Source of the DNA: Eutypella sp. D-1
Taxonomy: Eukaryota; Ascomycota; Sordariomycetes; Xylariales; Diatrypaceae
DNA length: 64,000 nucleotides
Assembly: GCA_023313575.1 (NCBI GenBank)
Contig: JAJTTP010000031.1
Span: forward strand, 124,001-188,000
Direction of reading: 5' to 3'
The notes under the pieces are model-generated. The model did not search any database. It was not told where the DNA came from and worked only from the letters and a program-made list of their open reading frames with translations. Positions 25,601 through 35,064 of this stretch are shown piece by piece. Position numbers and translations under genes: made by a program. Each line of letters begins with the position of its first letter. The stretch's first letter is position 1.

Positions 25601-27476
25601 CTGCATCTCCGTTCCTCCCTCCGATCGCGAGATATGGATGGGGCCCTGGCTAAACCCTCGCGCTTTTCTCCTCGGCCCTCACACACACACACATTCACTC
25701 TCTCTCTATCTATGCACCCAAGCACCCTACCTCGGGCTTCGCTGGCAGCCTCGACACCAACACAAAGGTACAGCGCGCGATGCGATGCAGTGTGGTGCGG
25801 TGCGGTGCGGTACGGTGCCGCGCGCTGAGTAGCGTAGCGCGATTGTAGTGGCACTTCCCTCTTTTTGCGATGGTGGTGGTGGGTGGGAACGTCGGTCCCC
25901 TAGTGTACGATACGTGCCGCCTATCCCCTTCTGCCCTGATCGATCACCACATAGGAGGTAGGTATGTGCGCTTGCGAGACGGTTTTATCAAAAGTGGCAT
26001 GCAGTAGTGTATTGGACCGTCCAGCTACGTAGACAAGACAAGATCTCTGCGTAAGGCGGCTTTGCAGCCAGTTGTGTCTTCTCTTCCCCCTAAGTGTATG
26101 CGTCGATGTGTCGAGGTGGCAATGTTGTCTCCCGTAACACTCTCCCGCCCCTAAGTCGTTGTTCGCAGATTGCTTCCTGCCAACCGGTTCACTCCAGCGC
26201 AATGCCTCTAGTTTGGTATCGATATCGACTCTATTATATTTCATATATTATATATACACACACTATGATACTGACCACCTACCTAGATTCTCTATCTACG
26301 CATATTAGAACCCTCGGAAACAAGCAGACTAATGTCCAATATCACATTTGTTGGCCGCCGGGAGTATCTACTCACACGTAATCGCCGATACTTGCGATAA
26401 TTCGTGCTCGCTTATAACGGGTACCTTTTTCGTGCAGTATCCGTGATACCCGAGCAAGGCTTGCTTGCTCGTTCACATGCCATGGCAACATCGGGTAAGA
26501 AGCCCGTGAAACTTGTTGCCTAGAGACTTGCCTAGTCACATGTAACACTGATTAACACCCACCTGTATTGATGTGTTTTAGCTGCTGTGATTGGGGACGT
26601 ATTTGTTCAACCCGCCGGTACCAACTCAACGCCTGCGAGGTTAAGCATCCTGCTCTATGTAGTAGTATTGTTAGTAAGCTTATTTGATACGTCATTTGTT
26701 TAGTAAGTATTCCATCGTCCCGTTGAGGTACAATTCCTCCTGGCAGTCAATGAGGTCACCTGCTAAGTACGAAAGAGAGAGCCCGATTATCAGGTAGAGT
26801 CCGGTACGATATAGCGAAAACTTTATCGTAGTCGGGTCTTCGGGGCACGGGCAAAGTCGCGGGGAGCAAAGGCGGGGTGAATCGGCGTTTCGCAACTAGA
26901 AGATGCCGATCCCGGTAAACCTCGGATGTGGCGGGGCATCGTGCGGCTCAGTAGTAACCTGCTTAGTAACTAAAGGGCTTCAAACTTTTGGGAAGGGGCT
27001 TGGTTCTTTCATTCACCTAGGTGTATGCACGTTATGTAACGATATCAGTGGATCCATGACTTATCTCCCTACCCTATAACTTTTTTTCCAACTTGGTGAT
27101 GACATCACCTACACATGTAGTAGTTTAGCCATCGACATCCGGCCTAAAGTTTTTTATGATATTAACCCCGCGAAGCCGAACCAAGAAAACGCGGCGTTAG
27201 CTCGGAGTTTGCAGCAGTTGCCTCTGATCGGGAAAAACTGGAATTCATCCCTTCCTGAAAGCTGGGCACCTAAGGCTAGGTAGAACCTCCACCCGGTTGG
27301 CCGAACCGTCGAAGGCTTCTGTGGTCATGCTTTGCATTGTGTGGGAAGAACAATCTCTAGTCCCCTCTTCTCCGATCCGACCCGATTTGATCCGATCCAA
27401 GTGCTGTTAGTCAGTCAGGTGGTACCTTTGATCTGCTCCTATCTGTTCCCTTCTATATCTACACCCACCAACTATC
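19607..27476. other. Long non-coding spacer, about 7.9 kb
   Basis: No supported gene. Most frames, including a 202-codon one at 21011-21619, have low-complexity or repeat-derived composition. The stretch holds CA/CACA microsatellites (for example near 19905-19940 and 24340-24395), C-rich tracts near 24307-24320 and 25140-25190, GCGGT-type short repeats near 25793-25818, a CGAGCAAG/CTTGCTCG inverted repeat near 26452-26472, and a TACCTAGGTA palindrome at 22181-22190. The promoter of the IBA57-type gene must lie at its right end. Confidence 0.55.
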
Positions 27477-28997
27477 ATGACGACACAAACGGTTAGCTCC
27501 AGGGTCACGCTGGCAGCAGCGGCGCTCCCTCGGCGTGCACATGCCGCAGCCGCCGCCGCAGCCGCGAGATCATCGACTCTCGGGGCTCGGTCCCGGTTCG
27601 TATGCACTTCCTGCCGGCAGCAACAACAGCAGCAGCAGCGGCGGGCAACACGCCATCATGCACCCTTAGGACGACGGGCCTTCTCCTCTTGTGCCCCCAA
27701 GCGGCAGTCTGCTTCTTCTCAAGCGCCTCCCCCGCCGCCCCGGGCCGGCTATGTCCGCCTGACATCGCGGCGCCTGATCTCCCTGAGCGGGACCGACGCG
27801 CCGAAGTTCCTGCAGGGCATCCTCACGGCGTCGGTGTTCCCCAATCCCAACGCTAACCGCGTAGGTGGAGGCAGCGGCGCGGGCAACTCTCAGGGGCTGG
27901 CGACGACACCGGGCTTTTACTGCGGGTTTCTGAACGCCACGGGCCGCGTGCTACACGACGTCTTCGTGTACCAGGACACGGGGATGCTGGGCGGCGTCGG
28001 GGCCGACGACCCCTCGCTCGCGGGCCCCGGTAGCGGCGGCGCCTTCCTCATCGAGGTCGACGCCACCCAGGTCGAGGCGCTCGCCAAACACCTGAAGCGC
28101 TACATGCTGCGGAGCAAGCTCAAGCTGCGCGTCCTCGACGAGGACGAGTGCGTCGCCTGGCACGTGTGGGACGACCGAGCCAATGCCAACGGCGGCCCCG
28201 ACCTGTCCACGCTCCTGGCCCCCAGCGACAAGCTGGTAGTCGGCCCCGTCGTGCTGCGCGACGACAGGGCGCCGGGGCTCGGATACCGGGTCCTCGGCAG
28301 CAGGGCGGGGAGCGGGAGCGGATCGCCAGTCCCGGCACCGCTGCAGGCGGCGGCGGGTGAGCTGGGCCTCGAGCCCGTCGACGACGCGGCCTACCGCGTG
28401 CGGCGGTATCTTCTCGGGGTGCCGGAGGGACAGGGCGAGATCCCGCGCGGCGACGCGCTGCCTCTCGAGTCCAACATGGATCTCATGGGGGGCATTGATT
28501 TCCGCAAGGGCTGCTACGTCGGCCAGGAGCTTACGATCCGCACGCGCCACCGCGGCGTCGTCCGCAAGCGCATCTTGCCGTGCGTGCTGTACGGCGGCGG
28601 GGAGTCGGCGGCGACCATCCCGCCGGAGGTGATGGAGTACGTGCCCGGCTGGACGGGCCCCGGCGAAGTCGCCGCCGAGGATGTGCCCCATGACCTATCT
28701 ATCGGCCGCGAGGGCAAAAAGGGACGTAGTGCCGGGAATTGGCTCGCTGGCGTCGGCAACGTCGGTCTCGCGCTCTGCCGCCTCCAGATCATGACTGACG
28801 TCCAGCTGCCTGGCGACACGGCCGTGGCGCCTTTCGATCCGGCCAACGAGTTCGTGATGAAGTGGGGCGCCGAGGTCAAGGAGGGCGGTGATAAGGCCGA
28901 GGGTGAGGGTGTGGGTGAAGGCAAGGCCGTCAAGATCAAGGCCTTCGTACCTGAGTGGTTACGCACCAGGCTCGACGAGAGCAACGCTTCGCACTAA
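27477..28997 (+). CDS. IBA57: Mitochondrial iron-sulfur cluster assembly factor Iba57 (Caf17, YgfZ/GcvT-like)
   Basis: A 506-residue intronless protein of the tetrahydrofolate-binding YgfZ/GcvT-like family, which works with Isa1/Isa2 in the mitochondrial matrix to mature [4Fe-4S] proteins such as aconitase and lipoate synthase. Residues 1-50 look like a mitochondrial presequence: Arg/Ala/Ser-rich, no acidic residues, followed by a poly-Gln stretch. The GcvT-like fold begins near residue 92 (YVRLTSRRLISLSGTDAPKF, then LQGILT). The signature K-G-C-Y-V-G-Q-E is intact at 344-351 with C346, preceded by DLMGGIDFR and followed by LTIRTRHRGVVRKRILP. It is longer than the ~400 residues I associate with the family because of Gly/Ser-rich inserts (around residues 122-135 and 278-287) and the long leader. 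The gene is convergent with the J-protein gene at 29448-30715, with 450 bp between the stop codons. Confidence 0.93.
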   Translation: MTTQTVSSRVTLAAAALPRRAHAAAAAAAARSSTLGARSRFVCTSCRQQQQQQQRRATRHHAPLGRRAFSSCAPKRQSASSQAPPPPPRAGYVRLTSRRLISLSGTDAPKFLQGILTASVFPNPNANRVGGGSGAGNSQGLATTPGFYCGFLNATGRVLHDVFVYQDTGMLGGVGADDPSLAGPGSGGAFLIEVDATQVEALAKHLKRYMLRSKLKLRVLDEDECVAWHVWDDRANANGGPDLSTLLAPSDKLVVGPVVLRDDRAPGLGYRVLGSRAGSGSGSPVPAPLQAAAGELGLEPVDDAAYRVRRYLLGVPEGQGEIPRGDALPLESNMDLMGGIDFRKGCYVGQELTIRTRHRGVVRKRILPCVLYGGGESAATIPPEVMEYVPGWTGPGEVAAEDVPHDLSIGREGKKGRSAGNWLAGVGNVGLALCRLQIMTDVQLPGDTAVAPFDPANEFVMKWGAEVKEGGDKAEGEGVGEGKAVKIKAFVPEWLRTRLDESNASH

Positions 28998-29447
28998 TAG
29001 GTGTCAACTATAAACGCAACGTGCATATAATTATTTAAAGAATCTCCCATCGCCCGAATGGACAAGCCCTATGCATATCTAGGAGTCATCGGCTGAGTCT
29101 CACAGCCTGATCCGGATGATCAGAAGAAACACCTTCGTGGCAATGACAATATCTGAGCAGACATCACTCGATTACCCCCTTTTAGTAGATATAGCTAGCT
29201 AGCTGTACCTGATTTCTTAACCTCTGCTCTATTCGTAACCGTACTGAAAGAGCGCATAATGATGGCAGATATCAGGGGAGTCTAATCCATCTTTAGATCT
29301 AAACATGTTGGTTCGACCCGGAATAAACCTTTGACGATTACAAAAAATTTTCATGTATTAAAAGAATTCGTTGTCTAGCTATTACCAAAATGGGTATCAT
29401 ATCATCGTTGAAGACGTGTATCTATATACTATAATATATCCACGTAC
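28998..29447. other. Convergent 3' spacer
   Basis: A 450-bp AT-richer stretch between two convergent stop codons. It must contain both 3' untranslated regions and polyadenylation signals. No other feature is visible. Confidence 0.6.
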
Positions 29448-30715
29448 TTAGCTCACAGGGCTGGAATTTGCACCAGACGCTGCGGCGGCTTCTTGTTCGG
29501 CCTTCCTCTTCGCATCCTTTGCGGCCTGCGCCGCGCGGAGCCTCGCCATGGTGGAGGAGAAATCGCCCGGAGCACGTGGCGGCCGAGGCCCCGCTGCTGC
29601 TGCTGCCGCCGCGGCCGCCGTGGAGAACGGCTTGGGTTCTGATTTCGATGGTGCTGGTGTTGGCGCTGATGCTGATGCCGGTGAGGGCGCCTTCTGATGG
29701 TCAGCCTTTGACTCTGTGATTCCGGGGGGTTGGGTAGTGGGTGATGGTGTATCTTGGGCAGCCTTCTCGTCTCCATGTCTGCCACCCTGCGCGTTCTTGT
29801 TCTTCTTCGCCTCTTTCCTCGCCGCCTTCTTTGCCTGGCGCTCCTGTAACCGCCGCTCGATATCCGCTATTCTCGCGTCGTATTCGTCCCCGTCTTGATT
29901 ATCGCCGCCCCCGCCACCACCACCAACCGCGTCGGCCATTGGCGTGTCGGTGTCGGGTGGGTTAAAGGTAGTTCCGCCTTTTGATGTAGTAGAAGAAGAA
30001 TCACGCTCGGGTGGTGGCGGTGGTCGGCGATGCGCTGATTGTTCCTGCTCCGTTTGCTTCTTCTCTTTCTCTTTCTCTTTCTCTTTCTCTCTCAACCTGT
30101 CGCGCTCCTCAGCCTCCCGCATCAGACGTTCCCTCTCTTCCCTCCTCCTACGCCCAGCGGCAATAAGACGCTGCTTCTCCTCCTCCGACATGGCGTTCTC
30201 GTTCCTTCCCGGGGCGTCGCCGTGGTGGCGCGGACGCTTGATACCGCGCTCGCGGGCCTCGAGGTCCTCGATCATGGCGCGGCGCTTCGCGTCCATGGCG
30301 TGGCGCTGGGCCTCGCGCAGGAGGGCGGCGGACCGGGCGCTGTCGTAGGCGGCGCGGGCCTCGGCGTCGGACAGCACGTCCCGGGCGCGCTCGAACTCCT
30401 GCCATTTCGCCGCGTCGAAGTCCTTGCCGGCCTTGTCGGGGTGGTATTTCAGGGATTTCTTGCGCCTGTTAGGTGAGGTTCAGAAGCGAAAGAAAAAAAA
30501 AGTCAGCCCAGTCAGCTCATGAAAGATAGGAAGGAGGTGAAGAGGGGGGTTTCATTATATACATATATATATATTTTTAAATAATTTATTACTTACCATG
30601 CGCGGTGGATGTCCTCTTTCGGTGTCGTTGCGTCAACACCGAGAAGGGTATAGAGGTCTACATTCTGACTAGAAAAGTCGCGGGCATATTGTAAGAGGTC
30701 CGACTTATTATCCAT
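29448..30715 (-). CDS. CWC23: J-domain spliceosomal protein Cwc23/Cwf23 (DNAJC17-like)
   Basis: Two exons: 30715-30597 and 30465-29448, with a 131-bp intron (GTAAGT donor, AACAG acceptor) splitting Trp40. The protein has 378 residues. The J domain occupies residues ~20-90: VDLYTLLGVDATTPKEDIHR, then AWRRKSLKYHPDK with the HPD triad at 48-50 that stimulates Hsp70 ATPase, then ARDVLSDAEARAAYD. After it comes a long basic/acidic helical region rich in R/E/K with a REKEKEKEKEKK run, then a low-complexity Pro/Ala/Ser segment with a poly-Ala run and a final GDFSSTMARLRAAQAAKD motif typical of the family's C-terminus. Cwc23 associates with the NineTeen complex and spliceosome disassembly factors in yeast. 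The start is placed at 30715 because the upstream in-frame extension has no family resemblance. A MITE sits about 200 bp upstream. Confidence 0.88.
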
Positions 30716-31665
30716 CGTGATGCAAGTTATGTAGATAGACACTAGATAGACACCAGCACCACGACCGTTAACTGAGTGAAGATGGATGATAGTTTTTATT
30801 ATTGTACATGTTTTAGTGGCTTCAAGGTTGGGATGGGAACTATGCAAATGGTACGCTGTTAAGCTGTACAAGTACATGTGATATATCCTGTAACTGAATA
30901 TTGCACTATAAGCATAACGTTATTCACTAGGTTTTGGGCCAGGACAGGTTTTAGGCCACCCTATTTTCCCATACAAATTTTTTATTTTTAAAAATTCGCC
31001 ACGCCACTAAAGCTGTCCTAAATATTTTATAAATTTATTTAATAGTTAATTATATAATCTCGATTATAATGAAAAATCGAAAAAAAGATCAGTCGGGTAT
31101 CGGAGGATATACGGGTATAATACCGAATATATGCATATATCATATATGGTATAAATACATATCGGTACCGCGGGATCGGATTTAAGCCGTAAAAATTAGT
31201 ATACGTATATAATCGGCTATATATAATCTTATTTCGAAGTTATATCGCGGTCGGGTATCGTATGGCTCGGTTATTGCTAGTAGTTTATTATTATTTTGGT
31301 TGTTATTTTGGTAAGAAAAGGAGGGAAATAGACTAAACCTAAGGTGGCCCAAAACCTGTCCTGGCCCAAAACCTAGTGAATAACGTTATAATCTGTCTGA
31401 TTGCATAAATTGTCTAGTTAGTGTTATTCCCATGCCCCTTTCTATACGAATGCCTCCTTAGGGGTCCACGTATGTCATTTACAATAGCAAGTGAAGATAA
31501 CCTTGGACTGGGGACTTTTACATCTCTTCTGGCACTTGGATCTTTTCTATATTTTTGAAAACTTCCATAATAGCAATTTGTATCTTGATCATTTCGTAGC
31601 GTAGGAACACAGGTTCACTCGTTTTTCAGGTTGGTCCCACCAGGACCTAGAACACGATGATACCA
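30716..31665. other. Spacer between cwc23 and the decarboxylase gene, holding the MITE
   Basis: The cwc23 promoter (minus strand) and the 3' end of the isoorotate decarboxylase gene lie here, with the MITE at 30917-31386 occupying half of the spacer. Outside the MITE nothing else is recognisable. Confidence 0.6.
30917..31386. mobile_element. MITE-like non-autonomous DNA element with ~45-bp terminal inverted repeats, TA-flanked
   Basis: The two ends are near-perfect inverted repeats, starting ACGTTATTCACTAGG and ending in its complement. The matching sequence at 30914-30960 and 31343-31389 is 47 bp with one mismatch (A versus G), counting the flanking TA and neighbouring bases. Each arm contains two tandem copies of an AGGTTTTRGGCCA unit about 16 bp apart. 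The interior (~375 bp) is AT-rich and has no open frame. TA directly flanks both ends, as in Tc1/mariner/pogo elements. However, the end sequence ATAACGTTAT is itself a 10-bp palindrome, so a longer target duplication (element 30924-31379) cannot be excluded. The single mismatch and AT-rich interior would be compatible with mild repeat-induced point mutation. Confidence 0.85.
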
Positions 31666-32835
31666 TCAAACTATTGAGCCCGTAGCTTCATTTTCCTGGG
31701 GAATGTCGTATAGCCGGAGAACCTCAATGGCATTACCTCCCATGACAGCTTTGGCACCGTCGCTACCGTCTCCGAGTGCTTTCTTAACTGCTTCCGCATT
31801 CCATGTCATACTCTCCCACTCTCCCTGCTCGTCGCTGGTTAACGGAGGGAAAAAAGGGTGATCCGTTCCGAACATGAGCCTGTCCACCCCGCTAGCATCT
31901 ATAGCAGCTTTGAGTCCCACGTCCGAGTATATCACGGCGTCGAGATAGACCTGTTCTTTGAGGACTTGCCAGATTGTCCGTCGGCTCGCCTTGACTTTTC
32001 CTTCCCCTACTAGATGGCGGTCATGCACAATGCAGCTCTCGATTCTCCCGGCCAAGAACGGCAGCGTCCCTCCGCTGTGTGCTAGGAGCAATCTCAAATC
32101 TGGTACCTGATCAAAGACGCCGGCTAGGTACATCCTAGCCACCGCAATCGTCGTCTCCATCGGGAACCCCAGGGCCAGTGGAAGCACGTGGCCATATTCC
32201 TCTGTAGCCCTCGGCCCCCATACCTCGCTCGGCAGTCCGTAATGCGGATGGAGGAAGATGGTCAACTTGTTGGCCGCAAGCGACCTGAATACCGGTATCA
32301 GTGCCGGGTCATCGAGCCCCTTGCCTAATCCCGATGTACCGAGGATAACGCCCCTGCAGGACCTGAGACCCTTGATGTGACCGATCGATGCGAGCAGTGT
32401 CTCGGGCGGCGCAGTCAGCGGGAGCGTGGCGAAGAAGTAGAGCCGGCCAGGCGCGTCCGCACACATGTTGGAGAACTCTTGGTTGACCGACTTGGCCGTT
32501 TCGCCCGCTTCTTCCGAAGCCACGAAGTCGAGCCACGGGTTCGCGAGCGATATGACGGAGATGTCGATCTGGTGGGTGTCCATGAAATGTAACTTCTGCC
32601 CCAAGGACGAGTAATGGCTCGTCACTGGCCGGCCCGGAAGGTTCGAAGAAGTGGCATCCTCGCTGATCTTCTCGAGGGCCTCTGCTTCTGCTGGCAAGAT
32701 GATATAGCGGGGATCTTTTGCGCCGGCGAATCTCCGTATGAATGGGATGCTTTTCCTAGACTCTAATAACTGAACATACGCTGGCGGGTACATGTGTGTA
32801 TGAATGTCAACGATGCGCAAGTTTGGGGACCCCAT
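31666..32835 (-). CDS. Isoorotate (5-carboxyuracil) decarboxylase, amidohydrolase superfamily
   Basis: A 389-residue intronless protein of the ACMSD-like amidohydrolase family. It closely resembles, from memory, the fungal isoorotate decarboxylases described from Cordyceps/Metarhizium (about 375 residues), which convert 5-carboxyuracil to uracil and CO2, the last step of thymine salvage. Visible features: DIHTHMYPP with metal ligands H12 and H14, the family stretch LHFMDTHQIDISVISLANPW (residues 82-101), GRLYFFATLPL, CRGVILGTSGLGKGLDDP, metal-ligand H196 in FLHPHYGLP, EYGHVLPLALGFPMETTIAV, H253 in LAHSGGTLPFL, and D325 in MFGTDHPFFPP. It is transcribed away from a thymine-7-hydroxylase gene whose start codon is 985 bp away. 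This supports the assignment over a generic ACMSD or gamma-resorcylate decarboxylase. Confidence 0.87.
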   Translation of the reverse strand: MGSPNLRIVDIHTHMYPPAYVQLLESRKSIPFIRRFAGAKDPRYIILPAEAEALEKISEDATSSNLPGRPVTSHYSSLGQKLHFMDTHQIDISVISLANPWLDFVASEEAGETAKSVNQEFSNMCADAPGRLYFFATLPLTAPPETLLASIGHIKGLRSCRGVILGTSGLGKGLDDPALIPVFRSLAANKLTIFLHPHYGLPSEVWGPRATEEYGHVLPLALGFPMETTIAVARMYLAGVFDQVPDLRLLLAHSGGTLPFLAGRIESCIVHDRHLVGEGKVKASRRTIWQVLKEQVYLDAVIYSDVGLKAAIDASGVDRLMFGTDHPFFPPLTSDEQGEWESMTWNAEAVKKALGDGSDGAKAVMGGNAIEVLRLYDIPQENEATGSIV

Positions 32836-33820
32836 CTTGATCTACCCCGGGACGGATAGTCGTCGGTCACGAAGCAGAGATAACGCGGAGGTAGCCTTGA
32901 CCCCAAAGAAAATGGGTTATTAGGGCACCAGGAACCTGAAATTTAGCGTCTTGAAGAAGCGTCTTTAACGGTACCGATCCGTCTGAATGAGACGACGGCG
33001 AACAGATAAGAATCATGCCTGACCGGTGGCTTCGATACCTTAATCGGTAAGTTGCCTAAACCTCCCTACCTCCCAGACTCTGTCCCCCAATCAACAGACT
33101 TCGATTATTACCCCACTCGTAACTTCCGGCCTCTCCCCCCCCTGAAACCTTGCCCTCCCCCCCCTCTCAAACCTCCTTACTTATCTACCCGGGACCGGAA
33201 GGGTATCTTATCCTCAAAAGCTTCCCCCCTCCTTATCTATAGGGCGGGGAGGTCATACATATGACAGTGACATTCATTATATGGTCACACAGGTTACATC
33301 TATGCCATCGTGCCACTGTTGCAATACGTTATCGCTAGCTTCCTAGGTAAGTCAGCTCGTCTGACTTTCTTGCTAGTAAACACCGGGAATGGTGATGATA
33401 AGGAAACGGCTCTGCCCTATACCCTACACGTTAACTTTTGTACCCCGTAGTCTCTCCCTAGACCGTTCAACTACATGCATCGAGAGCAGAATATATATTC
33501 GCGTTGGGCTGCATTGTGTACACAAGGCTTCTTGCCAATTATAGCTTCGCCTTGGAATTAGACATGTCACATAACCTTACCTCGGTGGCTTGATTCAGAT
33601 TCTCCCGTCCGGCAGCGCCCCCCTCCTCTTTAAAGTTTAAGACCGCTTCCGCTTTGCACACCCGATAATCACGTATTTGGGCGTATCTTGTATTCGATTC
33701 CTACCTTGTCTTGCTTTCTGTGATATAATCGTGCGACCAGAACTATCACACTAGTGAATCGGGACACTGTATCCCAACCCTTGCTTATACCTTGACCGAG
33801 CCAAAAAAAAAAAAAAAAGA
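32836..33820. promoter_or_regulatory. Shared divergent promoter region of the thymine-salvage gene pair
   Basis: These 985 bp separate two divergently transcribed start codons, so both promoters must lie here. The middle part is C/T-rich on the plus strand (33060-33240). A run of 16 A (33803-33818) ends two bases before the hydroxylase ATG. I cannot name specific transcription-factor sites with confidence. Confidence 0.5.
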
Positions 33821-35064
33821 ATGGAGGCCACAGCCGTGAAGGGTGAGGGATTGGTGATCCCGGTATGACCAAGTAACCCATGACCAGCCAGCGAAACTGA
33901 TCATGGTTTGACTTACCGTTTTGCATGGAATGAAAATGACAGCTCATCGACTTCTCCGCCTTCCTGCACGGCAACCCCGCGCAGCGCAAGGCGACGGCGG
34001 ACGCGATCCTGCACGGGTTTCAGACCGCGGGGTTCATCTACCTCAAGGGCCTGCCGATCGCGCCCGCGGTGCGTCGGCACGTCTTCGAGACGTCCGCCCG
34101 GTACTTCCGGCTGCCGACGGAGGCGAAGCTGGCGCACAGCTGGACGACGCCCGAGGCGAACCGGGGATACTCGGCGCCGGGGCGCGAGAAGACCACGACG
34201 CTGACGGACTACGAGGACGTCGGAAGGTTGCGGGACGCCGCGCCCGACCTCAAGGAGAGCTTCGAGATCGGTCGCGAGGGCGAGCCGGGCCACCCGAACC
34301 ATTGGCCTGATGAGGGGCAGGAGGAATTCGCCGAGCTGGTCGGCTTCCGCCGCACGATGGTCGACTTCCATGACACGTGCAAGGCGCTGCACATGGAGGT
34401 CATGAGGGCCATCGCTGTCGGCCTCGGCATCGACGAGTCGTGGTTTGACGCATACACCGACGTGGGCGATAACACCCTGCGTCTGCTCCACTACCCCGAG
34501 GTCCGGAAGGACGTGTTTGAGATCAACCCGGGCCAGGTGAGGGCCGGCGCGCACAGCGACTATGGGTCTATTACCCTGCTCTTCCAGGACGCCAGGTGAG
34601 CGCATCCATAGCTGTCGACGGGCCGATGTTGCGTTTGCTTGTCTACTAACCTCGCCTGACAGGGGTGGGCTTCAGGTCCAAAGTCCGACGGGTGCGTTCG
34701 TTGACGCTGTCCCGATCGAGGACACCTGCGTCGTCAACGCCGGCGATCTTCTCGCCCGGTGGAGCAACGACACGATAAAGAGCACTATCCACCGAGTCGT
34801 GGAGCCTCCTGCCGCCGACGGCCCTGTCCACCCGGCACGATACAGCATCGCGTGAGTCCATCTAATCCCCAAGGCATCTCATCACGCCGTCCCCTATAAC
34901 ACCTGGGCTGACATGACGCGATGCCATAAAGCTACTTCTGCAATCCGAACTATAAGAGTTATATCGCCGCCATTCCCGGCACATATGCTACCGAGAAGGA
35001 TCTGAAGTACGACGGAATCAAGAGCGGGGAGTATCTCGTCCAGAGACTGACTGCCACTTACTGA
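33821..35064 (+). CDS. Thymine-7-hydroxylase (thymine dioxygenase), Fe(II)/2-oxoglutarate-dependent
   Basis: Four exons: 33821-33862, 33943-34595, 34663-34851 and 34932-35064, with introns of 80, 67 and 80 bp. The protein has 338 residues, close to the Neurospora enzyme's length as I recall it. The family oxidises thymine successively to 5-hydroxymethyl-, 5-formyl- and 5-carboxyuracil. Exon 1 encodes only 14 residues ending GLVIP and joins in frame to LIDFSAFLHG, the usual start of the fold. The stretch WTTPEANRGYSAPGREK is characteristic of thymine hydroxylases. The iron triad is H218 and D220 (GAHSDYGSITLLFQD) and H275 (STIHRVVEPP). R291 (RYSIAYFCNPN) would bind 2-oxoglutarate. The protein ends YLVQRLTATY. 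It pairs head-to-head with the gene for the next enzyme in the pathway. A related isopenicillin-N-synthase-like oxygenase is less likely given the substrate-specific stretches. Confidence 0.93.

Noticed and set aside
27951..28691. 246-codon minus-strand open frame antisense to IBA57
   Set aside because: A shadow of the GC-rich sense gene with no independent motif.
30924..31379. Reading the MITE as a conserved RNA hairpin or riboswitch
   Set aside because: Long near-perfect ends with tandem binding-like units, TA flanks and an AT-rich non-conserved-looking interior fit a transposon better.
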